Assembly: GCA_023159155.1 (NCBI GenBank)
Contig: JAJNNX010000005.1
Coordinates: forward strand, 682,001-746,000
Length of the DNA: 64,000 nucleotides
DNA from: Ustulina deusta
Lineage: Eukaryota; Ascomycota; Sordariomycetes; Xylariales; Xylariaceae
Reading direction: 5' to 3'
Shown here: positions 1 through 9,364 of the stretch, piece after piece
How the letters are laid out: every line of letters begins with the position of its first letter
How positions within the stretch are numbered: the first letter of the stretch is position 1
Position numbers and translations under genes: made by a program
The notes under the pieces: model-generated
The model's database searches: none
What the model was told of the DNA's origin: nothing
Seen by the model: only the letters and a program-made list of their open reading frames with translations

Positions 1-239
1 AACTCAGGGGCTAGTGATAGCCGACAAAATAGGAAGACTTTCCTCGGTAGCGATGCAGCAAGATATTGATTATGTCCTAACCTGATAAGACACTGCCGTA
101 CCGGGTTTACTAAACCAATAGGTTGAGATTCATTATGTCTGCTATTGTACCTCCAGATCGATGGAAATGGGGGATATCGTGGCGCCGACCATCCTATACG
201 TGTCTGGCGCGTTCGGCAGCGCCTCCTTATGCAGGGAAA

Positions 240-1540
240 TTAAGTTGAGCTCTCGAAGGGTGAATCTTTTCTGCGGTTGAACAGTTGCTTGTAGAGGCGC
301 GGGAATAAGGGAAAGCAGGCGGCTAGGATGACTGCGGCGAACTCTACAATCCTGCATATCGGAAGTGTATACTGTTAAAGCAGAAAATACCCAGGCGCAT
401 TGAGGCAGTATAAAACTTATGCCCAAGTACCAACACTCTCAATGAGCCATGCGCCGTCCTCGCTGCTTGTCAACTCAACAGTGTAGTATATTCGAACAAT
501 ACAGGCGATAGTGGCACTTGAATATTTCCCCTTTCATTAGCAATTGCTTCTCCGTTATTCAAGAACATGGAATCGAAGAAGTAATACGAGGGAGTATAGC
601 ATACAATATACCGACAGCAAAGACGATTGAAACTCCAAACTTTGCTCTTGGCCGCAATTGAAGCTGCCACACCGCCACGAGTGGAATTATGAGAATTGTA
701 AAGTCGGAAACGAAGTTGATAACACTAGTCACGACGAGGGAAGCGTGTATATCAATGCAGCGGCCATCGAGGCTCGGGTTGTATATTTTGGCTCGAGGGA
801 TACACGCAAATGTGGCTACAAAGAATATGACCGTGTAGAAGATCGAATTAGCCAAGATCAGGCCCCAAATTACCCTGGAGGCGGGCTTTTTTTGCTGGTG
901 ATTGTAGAAAATGTGTTCGATCTTCCGGAGAACGGTATACTTGGCGCAAAGCATCGTTGGACAATAGACAATTTCGATCAAGTTTTGCATCTGTATAGTG
1001 TTGTTAAGGTCCAAATAATGAGATTTAAATATTCCATTTCTTATGGCTGTTACCCGATAGTCTGACCCTATTATCCTGTATTAAAAGCAACGAAAAGAAC
1101 TGACGTACCAGGAGGAGATGCTGTATAGTGATAAGGTTTACATCCCACTGATGATACCCCTGACCATACGTGTTCGCGACAAGCTTTAACGCAGTAAAAA
1201 CTACAAACAACAGCTGATATTAAAATCAGCTAGGCGCATGTCGTGGCTAGGAGGGGGCAAACATACTAAAGCGAGTATGAGGATCCCTTAGAGTTCGTTA
1301 GCCATATGTAATTTAGTGCGCCTTATACGTGTGGCAACTACTAACAGTCACTGAGGTCGAATTGCTTCAGAATACGTGCCCGTGTGTAGCTCCTCGCGAG
1401 TACTCCGCCAGTAGATAGCGCCAAGAGAACGGTCGCCAGTGCAACCCGCGAACCCTCGATGGGATAATAGTCGCGGAACTTGGGTTCGACCCCATCCGGC
1501 GGACGAAGAGCTGGTGTGTGATATGGGTCCGTATCATCTC
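240..1540 (-). CDS. Rhodopsin-domain (Pth11-like) integral membrane protein, 5' end unresolved
   Basis: Fungal seven-helix membrane protein of the rhodopsin-like family (PF20684), often called Pth11-like or satratoxin SC1-like. The molecular role is unknown; some relatives are surface sensors. Exons that splice in one frame are about 1540-1346, 1286-1267 (20 nt), 1213-1109, 990-605, 516-431 and 343-240. Visible family marks are a Pro-rich N-terminus (PALRPPDGVEP), then a first helix followed by basic residues, the FDLSDW element formed across an exon joint (T+GG), the GYHQWDV element after helix 2, the EIVYCPTMLCAK helix, and an IACIVRIYYTV helix near the end. Stop is at 240-242. I find no in-frame ATG upstream of 1540 without another intron, so the start exon is missing from this model. 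No disabling change was needed, so I call it a gene rather than a pseudogene. Confidence 0.72.
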
Positions 1541-3285
1541 GGAAGAGTGCCGATGAGAGATTTGGGCTTCTCTAGGAAACACACGTATTTACTAGGGATT
1601 TTCTCAATAGCGATCACCAGCGAGGTGAAACATCGAGCATATGAGGGGTTCTAATAGTGAGGTGCATAAAGCCCTTATGTTTTAGAGCTCTCAGTTAGAA
1701 CTCAAGGGACTGGCGAGGATTAGGACACTACATCTGTGCGGGTACTCCAAATATAGGTAATCTATGATGCGCTATTTACAACGGTACGTCGATCCTCCAT
1801 GTGCTACCAATAGAACTTGAAATACGCCGTGATCACATCGGTCTAGCGCAGGGCGTATCACAGACGTTTCTGCCTTTTAGGCAGGCGGAGGGGGCGCAGT
1901 CACGCTCAATAGCGCAGATACCAGATTGCCAAGCTAGTTGCCATCATCTAAGGGATCTCTAGTAACCGTCGAATGCCACCCTGGTGTCATCAATTCTCCA
2001 GCATCCCCCAGCGGCCCAGCCGGATATGCCCTAAATGTGGACGTGGCTCGGTAACCGGCAACCAGTACATGACATTTCATGCGCAAGGCTGCTTACCTAC
2101 CAGATGAATGCTACTATAGCGCAACATATCTTCAAGTAAGAACCTAAATAGCTACATTTTGGATGGCCTTGCTCTGATCGACTCTCGTGACCCTTTTTCT
2201 TTTGGAGATGAAGAATAGGCTGTTGGCGGTTTAAGGGCTGGTGCAAACGAGACTGGAAAATCTGAAAACGCCGAAAATGATACTATACTGTCTGAGATCA
2301 TTGGAGGTACTAATGGGTGATGGAGGTAGCGCCTTGTTGACTCAATATGCGTTAGAAACGTTGCATCTAATGGTCTTGGTAATTATGGCAAATTGATCGG
2401 CGGCCGAGGCGAAAGACAATACATGTAACGTCGCGTCAGGTCACGGACGTCATTGCGCGGACCGTGGAGTGCGGTCAACTGTGAGACCTACCAATATAAG
2501 CCGCTGCTCCAAGTTGTAAATACGCCCCTTTTGGGACCATATCTCAACTAGGTGGCTTGTTAATTGAACGTGACAATAATACACTGAATAGACGCGTGGC
2601 TCAGACCTCTTTCGCATCCATCTCAAAGAGTGTTGATGTGAAGACGAATATAATACGTCTAGAAAAGAAAAACAAAGAAGAACCATTCTGTCGGCAATCG
2701 ATATGGTAGGTTGTACTTAGGAAACAGCCATTGGTCTGGCTCGGATTCTGCTGACCGTCATGATTAATATCAACCAGGGTGGCCAACAATAATCAAAACA
2801 ATCTCTTTGTGCGAGTCGTTAATCGGCCCTAGCCCTAAGGGGTATTTATCAGCCATTCACTTTCGCTCTGACCAAACAATAAGGAATGTGGATTACTTGA
2901 GCCTATTCATTTTTTATTTTAATGCTGCTACTGTCAATGATGGTCTCTCTGATTTGAGTGGACTTGTTCGCGAGTGATGACTTACATCGGCTAGAGACAA
3001 AAACCCTTCGGCGACGTGATTAAAACCTACCTAGGTAGATAACTTAATCGAGTAGCTGGGAAGCACAACTACGACGTTATGTAACAGTATTTCACCAATG
3101 TCATTCCAACCCGTCAGAAAGTGAATTATACTAGTTTGCATATTTATATTGCTAGGGTACATAGACAAGAAACCTCAACTTCAAACTTCGTAACAACAAA
3201 CACTGTCGCTACCCGTCTCCCCGCCCAAGTCAACATTAACCCCCTCACGCTCACGACCATCGGTCGATTGTAGTCTCAATGGATC
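1541..3285. other. Spacer, no supported gene
   Basis: No long open frame or splice-consistent exon set is seen. A short plus-strand peptide near 2021-2107 (RICPKCGRG followed by a His and Cys) looks like half of a zinc ribbon, but it has no continuation. The sequence is mixed in composition and may contain further gene debris. Confidence 0.5.
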
Positions 3286-4668
3286 ATGTCTGTCTCCTTA
3301 CCCTCCGAGGATTCTATTGAGGCGTTGCTTGAAGCACATGGCTATGCGATTTCTCTAGATCAAGTGCTTGAGATCCGTAAGCGCCGCCAACAAAGCCATG
3401 ACCAGCACCACCGGGAGTGCCACTCTCGTGTCCAAGGCTGGCTTGAATCTATTAAGGCAGCTGAACCCGAACCGCAACCCACGAGCTGAGGCGAACTCTC
3501 ATCTAAACGTGCTCGATACGCCTGATACGACGACTCAGCTGAGGAAGCTTGCCTGAATCTCTCTCTCGTACCCCATACGCCCCCCTCAACGGAAACTCCA
3601 ATGCTCTCCATGCCTGGTACACCCGAGTTCAGCATCCAGCGGAAAAGAGGCCATGGCCAGATAGACGTATACGATGGGTCTAGTGCTGGTGCTGGTAAGC
3701 ATACAGGTAACCATAGTGTTGAGGTTGCTGACCACCTGCGGTACTATAGGACTGGGAAACACCCCGATCCGGATGCGGAACATGTGGCCAGCGCGAAAGC
3801 AACATTTGGAATACTGCGTGAGATCACTCAAGACGCAGCGGAAACGGTTGAGTATTATCAACGATACGAATGTGCTTGGAATAATCATGTTCACGGACCA
3901 CTATTGAAGCTCGCCTTTGCGTCGAGGATTATGAGTGCAACTATACTAAGACCCAGCCGCCCCACCGTCAGGGCCCGATGGGAAGCTATTATGTCTGCCA
4001 CTATCGCAGGTGATTCTATCCCATGCTACCAGTCCTTCGCCGCCGATAGCTCCTCCGTTCATTTTGCCTGTTCCGTCACCAATCTCACGGATGGCGACGC
4101 GGCTAGCATCGATTCGGGTGTAAGTCTAACGGAGCTGCAGAGCCGAAAAGACAGTAAGAAGGTCCATTTCGCTGATGTTCTGGACGTCGCCGAGAATGAG
4201 CCCCTCAGGGGGACGGTCGCAGAATTGATCAATTACGTCAGTGTAACTACCGGGTCAGCGCCTCACGTCAATCAAACCATCTATCGCCCGTTAAAGTACA
4301 GGCCTATTGTCGTATCCATCGAGACAAAGGCACAGTCTGTGAAGGACCCTCTCATACAATTGTCAATATGGACCGCAGCTTAGCACAAGCGCCTGTACAA
4401 ATTACGTTGGCATCTTGGTCTAATGAGAAAAGCACGTCAGCAGCCTATAACTCCTCAACCCCGGCTTGTAACCCTTCCGCTAATCCAGATTGCCGGCCAT
4501 AATTGGCAGCTGTTCTTCGCTTGCAACCTGGAAAGGGTCATTCATATACATGGTCCGATTCCTATTGGGTTGACAGATAGTATCTTGTCGGTCTAAGTCT
4601 TCATGAAGTCTCTAGGAGCTATCAAGGATTGGGTTGAACATACCTTCTACAGAAGTATGGCGTCATAG
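3286..4668 (+). pseudogene. Fungal PD-(D/E)XK nuclease-like protein, pseudogene with in-frame stops
   Basis: A single reading frame runs from ATG 3286 to 4668 but is cut by TGA at 3487 and 3523, TAG at 4381 and TAA at 4594. The translation across the stops follows the fungal PD-(D/E)XK nuclease-like family (PF20516). It shows an N-terminal GWLESI helix, a basic KRARY patch, the AWNNHVHGPLLKLAF element, NQTIYRPLKYRPI, the VSIETK strand that carries the ExK pair, an alpha helix QLSIWTAA, then LPLIQIAGHNWQLFFA. The TAG at 4381 sits where the family has Trp (TGG to TAG), and both TGA codons could come from CGA. The expected Asp before the ExK strand appears as His in KVHFADVL. Function of intact members is unknown; many lie in accessory or repeat-rich DNA. 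The gene is very probably dead. Confidence 0.75.
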
Positions 4669-4968
4669 TTTATATGTGATATCAAGACTGGTCAACAAGG
4701 ACTCGGCGGCTCAATTGATGAAACATGGCTGGTTGTAACGTAACTTTACTCAAATACAAGTAATAATCAATTTGATCCCGTTCTTAGAAAAGTGCTCACA
4801 AGTCTTATGGAACGATATCTAACTATCAAGCAGCTCTAACATGTAGACAGTCATGAAATGTCTGCCTAACACTGTCATATTGTAAAAGCTGCGACATAGT
4901 GCATTCATATTCGCATCGTCCGGCTGAAGTGTGAAGGCTTTTGCAACACAGAGAAAGTACCTACGTAC

Positions 4969-5235
4969 CTTGCCTGCTCCCACCGCCTCAACCGAGACCG
5001 AGTTTTTAAGGCTCTCGATTTGCTGCTCGTGGCTGCTGTTCACGTTCAGCTCATTGGGAGCGGGCGTCTCACGGGACTCTAACACTCTATTAACTGACTC
5101 TCCTCAATCACGCACTAAGCTACTAGGACTTGCATTGCTGTTGCCCCGCGACGCGCTTGAGCTTCGAAGTCCATCACAAGCGGCGCATTTAGCGCCTGGA
5201 GTATCCCCTCCTGAGCTGGACTCATTGGTCGCGAG
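4969..5235 (-). pseudogene. Possible degraded coding segment, unknown family
   Basis: A minus-strand frame reads a CxxC pair (KCAACDGL) in a Ser-rich stretch, then a TGA at 5104-5106, then a polar helix (SSHEQQIESLKNSV) that ends at a good donor (GTACGT at 4968). The pattern looks like an exon of a fungal cysteine-cluster protein, but I could not place it in a family or complete it. It may be chance. Confidence 0.22.
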
Positions 5236-5381
5236 GGACGCACTCGTCCAGTCGACTTGTTATTGAGGGCAGTAGCTCCGTTGTTGATCTGGTGTTTAAT
5301 ATCCTTGACGGCTTAGGCGCGGTTGAATTCTTCATGGAGGTGTCTGAGCACAGCATCTCTTAGTGTAGCTAGCCCTTCCTC
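5236..5381. other. Short spacer before the DUF3435 relic
   Basis: Nothing recognisable. The region just upstream, 4669-4968, is likewise empty apart from weak minus-strand frames. Confidence 0.4.
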
Positions 5382-5767
5382 TCAGACAAGAGATACTCGA
5401 CCAGTTTATACCGGTTTATATTCCGACAAGCTAAGAAGACATCCGCCGGGTTGGATATGGACAACAAGTCAATGACGCAGCCTATGTTAGGAAGCATAAT
5501 AAAAAGGATTGGTATGATCTTGGGTTTCAAGCACAATACAATCTGCTATAGCCTTCGTTACATGGCAGGCAATAACATGGATCAAAGTTGTACGTTAATC
5601 TTCAGTATTAGCTTCTTGACCTTGAACCAGAGCAAGCATTAATGCGGCAAGCCACCAGCCATGGCTATTCGAAAGATGACCTTTGCCCTATCTACCTGAC
5701 TGCCGAGGAGGTCGAGGCGCTCACGGCCAACCTGCAATACATGCGCTTGACGCAGAGGCTCTCGTAG
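5382..5767 (+). pseudogene. Relic of a DUF3435 tyrosine-recombinase-like gene (Starship-captain family)
   Basis: Two frames together give the C-terminal part of a DUF3435 protein. The first (5382 to about 5590) reads FRQAKKTSAGL, then KRIGMILGFKHN, then CYSLRYMAGNNMD. The last matches the conserved family block of the type Y-(T/S)-L-R-Y-x-A-G. The second (5615-5767, another frame) reads LDLEPEQALMRQAT and YLTAEEVEALTANLQ, the usual C-terminal blocks, then stops at TAG 5765. The segment that normally joins them, which in this family includes the HY region, is missing, so a deletion and frame change have occurred. No N-terminal part is visible upstream. DUF3435 proteins include the captains that move Starship elements. 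Family assignment is from remembered motifs; the relic status is seen directly. Confidence 0.6.
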
Positions 5768-6637
5768 CTACCTCATGGTGCGAGCCCCCTATGCCGGTGT
5801 ATATCCGTGCTGACCTAGATCTCCAGGACTGAAGTACACTGCGGAGTGGCGGGATATTGCCCTTAAACAAGAATAAACTAATGAAGAGGTACTTTGCGAC
5901 TTAGGTACCTGCACATACTGTTGCTTGTTGCCAAAGAGACGGCCCCATACCTCCGCCAGAAGCCCACTTACACGGCCCCGGCTCTTTTCCATTAACCACA
6001 CGACATCAGGAAAGCTCTGGAATTAACCCATGCACCACCCACCAAGGCATTCACTCTGGATGCTAATCCTCAAGATTGTGGTTCTAGATTCCCTTTCCTT
6101 CCTTCCTTCCTGCGTTCCTTCCTTCTTCTCCCCTTTGGCCCACCATTAGTACCACTCCCTTGCCACTGCTTCTTTGCAAGGTCTTATGAGCCACAACCTA
6201 TCCCCTTGTGTGGTACTCTCAACTCCCATCCGACTCAGATATGTCAACAGATCTTCTGTCCATTAGATAAGTAATTATCTATTCGGAAGGTACGCGCATC
6301 TCGAAGCCATTCGCCTTCCCGAGATCTCCCCGCACCCGGCAAAAATATCACTTCACCTCATCTCCTCCTCCTCAGCTACACGCAACACTATTTATTGTCG
6401 CAACAACTGTCCACTCTTCTGAACCCCGCCTACTTGACCTATAAGCTACGAGCCTGCACATCCTTTTTCCCTACCTGCGAGTCCGCATTCACAGACATTC
6501 ACTACTCATTCTATGTCCCCTAGTCGTCTGCGCTCAGACGCTCTTGTTTCATTTCACGCCCAACATCTTCACCCAGAATCGAAATAGGAACCAATTCCAG
6601 CCAAGTATCTCTCAACCTAGGAGGCGAGAGTAGCATC
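5768..6637. other. Leader and spacer upstream of the 2EXR gene
   Basis: No gene is seen. From about 6090 to 6620 the plus strand is strongly pyrimidine-rich, as in many fungal promoters and 5' leaders. It includes a run of (CTTC)n at 6097-6136. The likely promoter of the gene starting at 6638 lies here. Confidence 0.5.
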
Positions 6638-7814
6638 ATGGCAAGTGAGGGTCACAACAGTGCAGCAGCGGCCAACGTGCCGAACAACAACGGTAATGCG
6701 GTCGTTAACAGTAGCTTGGCTAGTTTTGCCGCTGGTTTTGCTGCTGGTGTTCTTGCTAGTGTTGTTGCTAGTTTTCCCCGCGAAAGCCTCGTGGAGTTCA
6801 CTATCTTCCAGCGCCTTCCGACCGAGCTTCGGCTGAGTGAGTAATTCTCAGAGTGTCCCCTCCCTCGTTTTTCTTCCTTTTTTTTTCTTTTAGCGATATT
6901 GGAGCGTAATGGCTTCTCTTGGGCCGGACGAATGCCTATCCAGGGAGTTTCCTTCCCACTGTTCGAAAATACAGACAGATCACGCCCAAATCGTTCGTAA
7001 CTAACTCTAAGTGTTATAGCGATCTGGGAGTTGGCAATGGAGAATGAAAGGCGCCTCGTCCATTTACGCGCTCGTGGTTGTTGCATTAAGAAACACAGGC
7101 GCCGCGGATGCCCCCAAAGCATCAAACCAAAACTCACGATCGACGGGATCCGATACGAGCAAGTTCCAGCATACTTTTTTGTTAACTACGAGTGCCGTCA
7201 TGTCGCGCTCAAGCACTATTGTATACGTTTCTCGGTACACTGTCGTGCGGTTAACCCTGTATACTCCCCGCAAATGGAAACTAATATCATCATGTCTCCC
7301 AATGATATCCTTGTGTCTTGGTACACAGAGGCCCTGCTTGTAAGTAGTTTTCAGAGTTATTTTCTTATCCTGGCCATTTGTCCTAGTACAAAGGTTCCGT
7401 TTTGGTCAGAAGCATGTATTTGGGGCTCTCCTAAAGAGCTTGTGGGTTATACTCAAGATGGAGTTTACTAACTCTAGAATGTTATAGGAGACCAATGGCG
7501 TCGAAGTCGACCTACGATTTGGACCTCAAGCACGCCTTGTTCGCAACATGATGGTCTGCCCATGGCAATATCATCCAAAGAAGGTGATGACTCGTCGGCA
7601 TGTGATTTGGGCGATCGGTGTGCTCGTCCGGCTACTTGGCAACAAAGAGAACGCTGAAAATTTATTCTTCTCTGGCACCCCGCCAGGTGGTCCTCTTGTG
7701 TATCGAGGTCCTGGCACGTTGTGGGGGGATTTCTCCAAGTTCGGAGATCCGATCCCCCAGGATCTCATAGGTACTCGTCTACAGCTTCGGATTATGGAGC
7801 GCGAGGCAGAGTAA
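6638..7814 (+). CDS. 2EXR domain-containing protein
   Basis: Three exons, 6638-6836, 7020-7339 and 7488-7814, close in frame to give 281 aa. Introns begin GTGAGT and GTAAGT and end TTATAG, with CTAACTCTA branch sites. Residues about 27-47 form an Ala/Gly/Val-rich hydrophobic stretch that could be a membrane or signal-anchor segment. This is followed at once by the fungal 2EXR block (FTIFQRLPTELRL joined to TIWELAM across intron 1), PF20150. The rest carries a CRHVALKHY helix typical of the family. The molecular role of 2EXR proteins is not known; they are expanded in filamentous ascomycetes. The start is the first ATG in good context after the CT-rich leader. A further intron-like segment lies just past the stop (7823-7879). 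Confidence 0.85.
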
Positions 7815-8044
7815 AAGTCAAGGTATTCACTATAAAAATACACGCACAACTGAACTGGAGTCACTAACTGACCGGACAGTACCTAGTCCCAGCAATCCGA
7901 GCGACCGCGCAAGACGACAGGAAAAGCCCAGAGATCAATGGTTTGGTTCTATGAGAAGATTTTCCAAAGCACCCAGGTGATAGCGTGGATTTTTGTCAAG
8001 GCCGCAACTTGTTCCTGGCAACTGCAACTACATGAAAGGAGCTG

Positions 8045-8123
8045 CACACACACACACACACACGCAACAACAACAACCAAAAAAAAAAAAGGAAAGGAAA
8101 GAAAAAAGAAAGGACGGAGGAAG
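8045..8123. repeat. Microsatellite: (CA)n, CAA repeats, then A/G-rich tract
   Basis: About nine CA units are followed by CAACAACAAC, a poly-A run and GGAAAGGAAAG units. Read directly from the sequence. Confidence 0.9.
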
Positions 8124-8555
8124 TTCGGATAAAGAAGTTTGCTACCCAGGTTCGCATTTTCATGCCTTGCCAAAGCCACAATTAGATTCATCAGGCAGAT
8201 AGATGAATGATACTATTGTGAAGTTTTCCACCAAAACCACACTCTCTCTATCTTCCCCTAAACCAGATTTTTCCCATCTCCTCATCCTTGACCGATGAAA
8301 ACAACTCCGAAATGATGAACCCGTGACTTCCCTACAATTGCAGAACCGGCAACTGAAGTTAACAACGCCTTGGATGGTAACCTTTTCCCCAGAACTCACA
8401 ATCCGTACCGGTAAGTCCAGCGCCTGAACAGGTACCTCGACTCCCCCATAAATAGAGCTCGAGCTGCTGTACATGCACAAACAAATACGAGATGTGACTT
8501 CTCAGTGACATAATAAGGTAACCGACTGGGGACAGCTGTACATACATTAGCTCGA

Positions 8556-8575
8556 GGGGGGGAGGGGGGGGGGGG
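8556..8575 (+). repeat. G homopolymer tract (one A interruption)
   Basis: Seven Gs, one A, then twelve Gs. It could form a G-quadruplex and is a likely spot for length variation or assembly error. Confidence 0.85.
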
Positions 8576-9364
8576 TCCATATGGCTAGGTACCTAGGTAC
8601 CTACTACCGTAGACCAATTCGCAGCTCACAGAACCAAAATGCACTCACTATCCATGCTCATATTTTGTAATGCCCGAGATATAGAGGCATTGAAGCTCTA
8701 ACAGCAGCACATCAGCATCTCTCACCAGCCGTCCCTAGGATACCTAATTCCCTCACCTTTTTCCACTGAAGGGCTCGCACATGCATACGCAAGACCCAAT
8801 TAGATGTGATGACCTTTGTATCACCACTTCATGTCTGAGCCTTTCTCAATTAATAATTTTCTACTATGTCTAGGTTAATTAGATCTCAGGGTGTTAATAC
8901 AGAAGAAGGGTTTTCCTGGCACACTGATACACTGCCTAGATATGTGTGATTGAAATCAGAAGGGGGCACTCTACTGTTCACATAACGAAATAGCCATTAG
9001 AAGCCATTGTTCATTGAACATATGAGCGTCTTCTTAATCGGCTCTCTTCGCCTCAATAAATAGGTAGTTCAACAAGCCAGAAACTCGTATACAAGCATTG
9101 CGTAGTCATGAATTCGAAAAATTTTCAATTTCGGAATACGTTATACGCTAGTTCTCACTTCCACTATCCATGCTAGAGCAGCTATCCGAATTCTAAGCGT
9201 GGTAAAAATGCTATTCCAGTACCTTTGAAACTCCATTCGGGGACTGTGTTTTGATTGTGTAACATGAAATTGCCCTTGTTGGCACAACCCTCCAATACCC
9301 GCCAAAACGCCATGCGATGCCAGTTCAAATTGGTTCGTGTCTCCTCCCGTCGTTATCATGATCA

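Larger units (their letters stand above)
7815..9364. other. Spacer with simple repeats
   Basis: No gene is seen. It contains a (CA)n tract at 8045-8063 followed by CAA repeats and an A/G-rich run to about 8123, a G-run at 8556-8575 with one A, and TACCTAGGTA-type motifs at 8585-8604. The right part is the 3' flank of the HECT ligase gene. Confidence 0.5.

Noticed and set aside
1439..1654. TTGGGTTCGACCCC near 1470-1500, resembling a tRNA T-arm
   Set aside because: It lies inside an exon of the rhodopsin-like gene on the other strand, and no other tRNA arms form around it.
2021..2107. Zinc-ribbon-like peptide with CPKCGRG on the plus strand
   Set aside because: Too short, no flanking exon or conserved context. 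Kept only as a note in the spacer entry.
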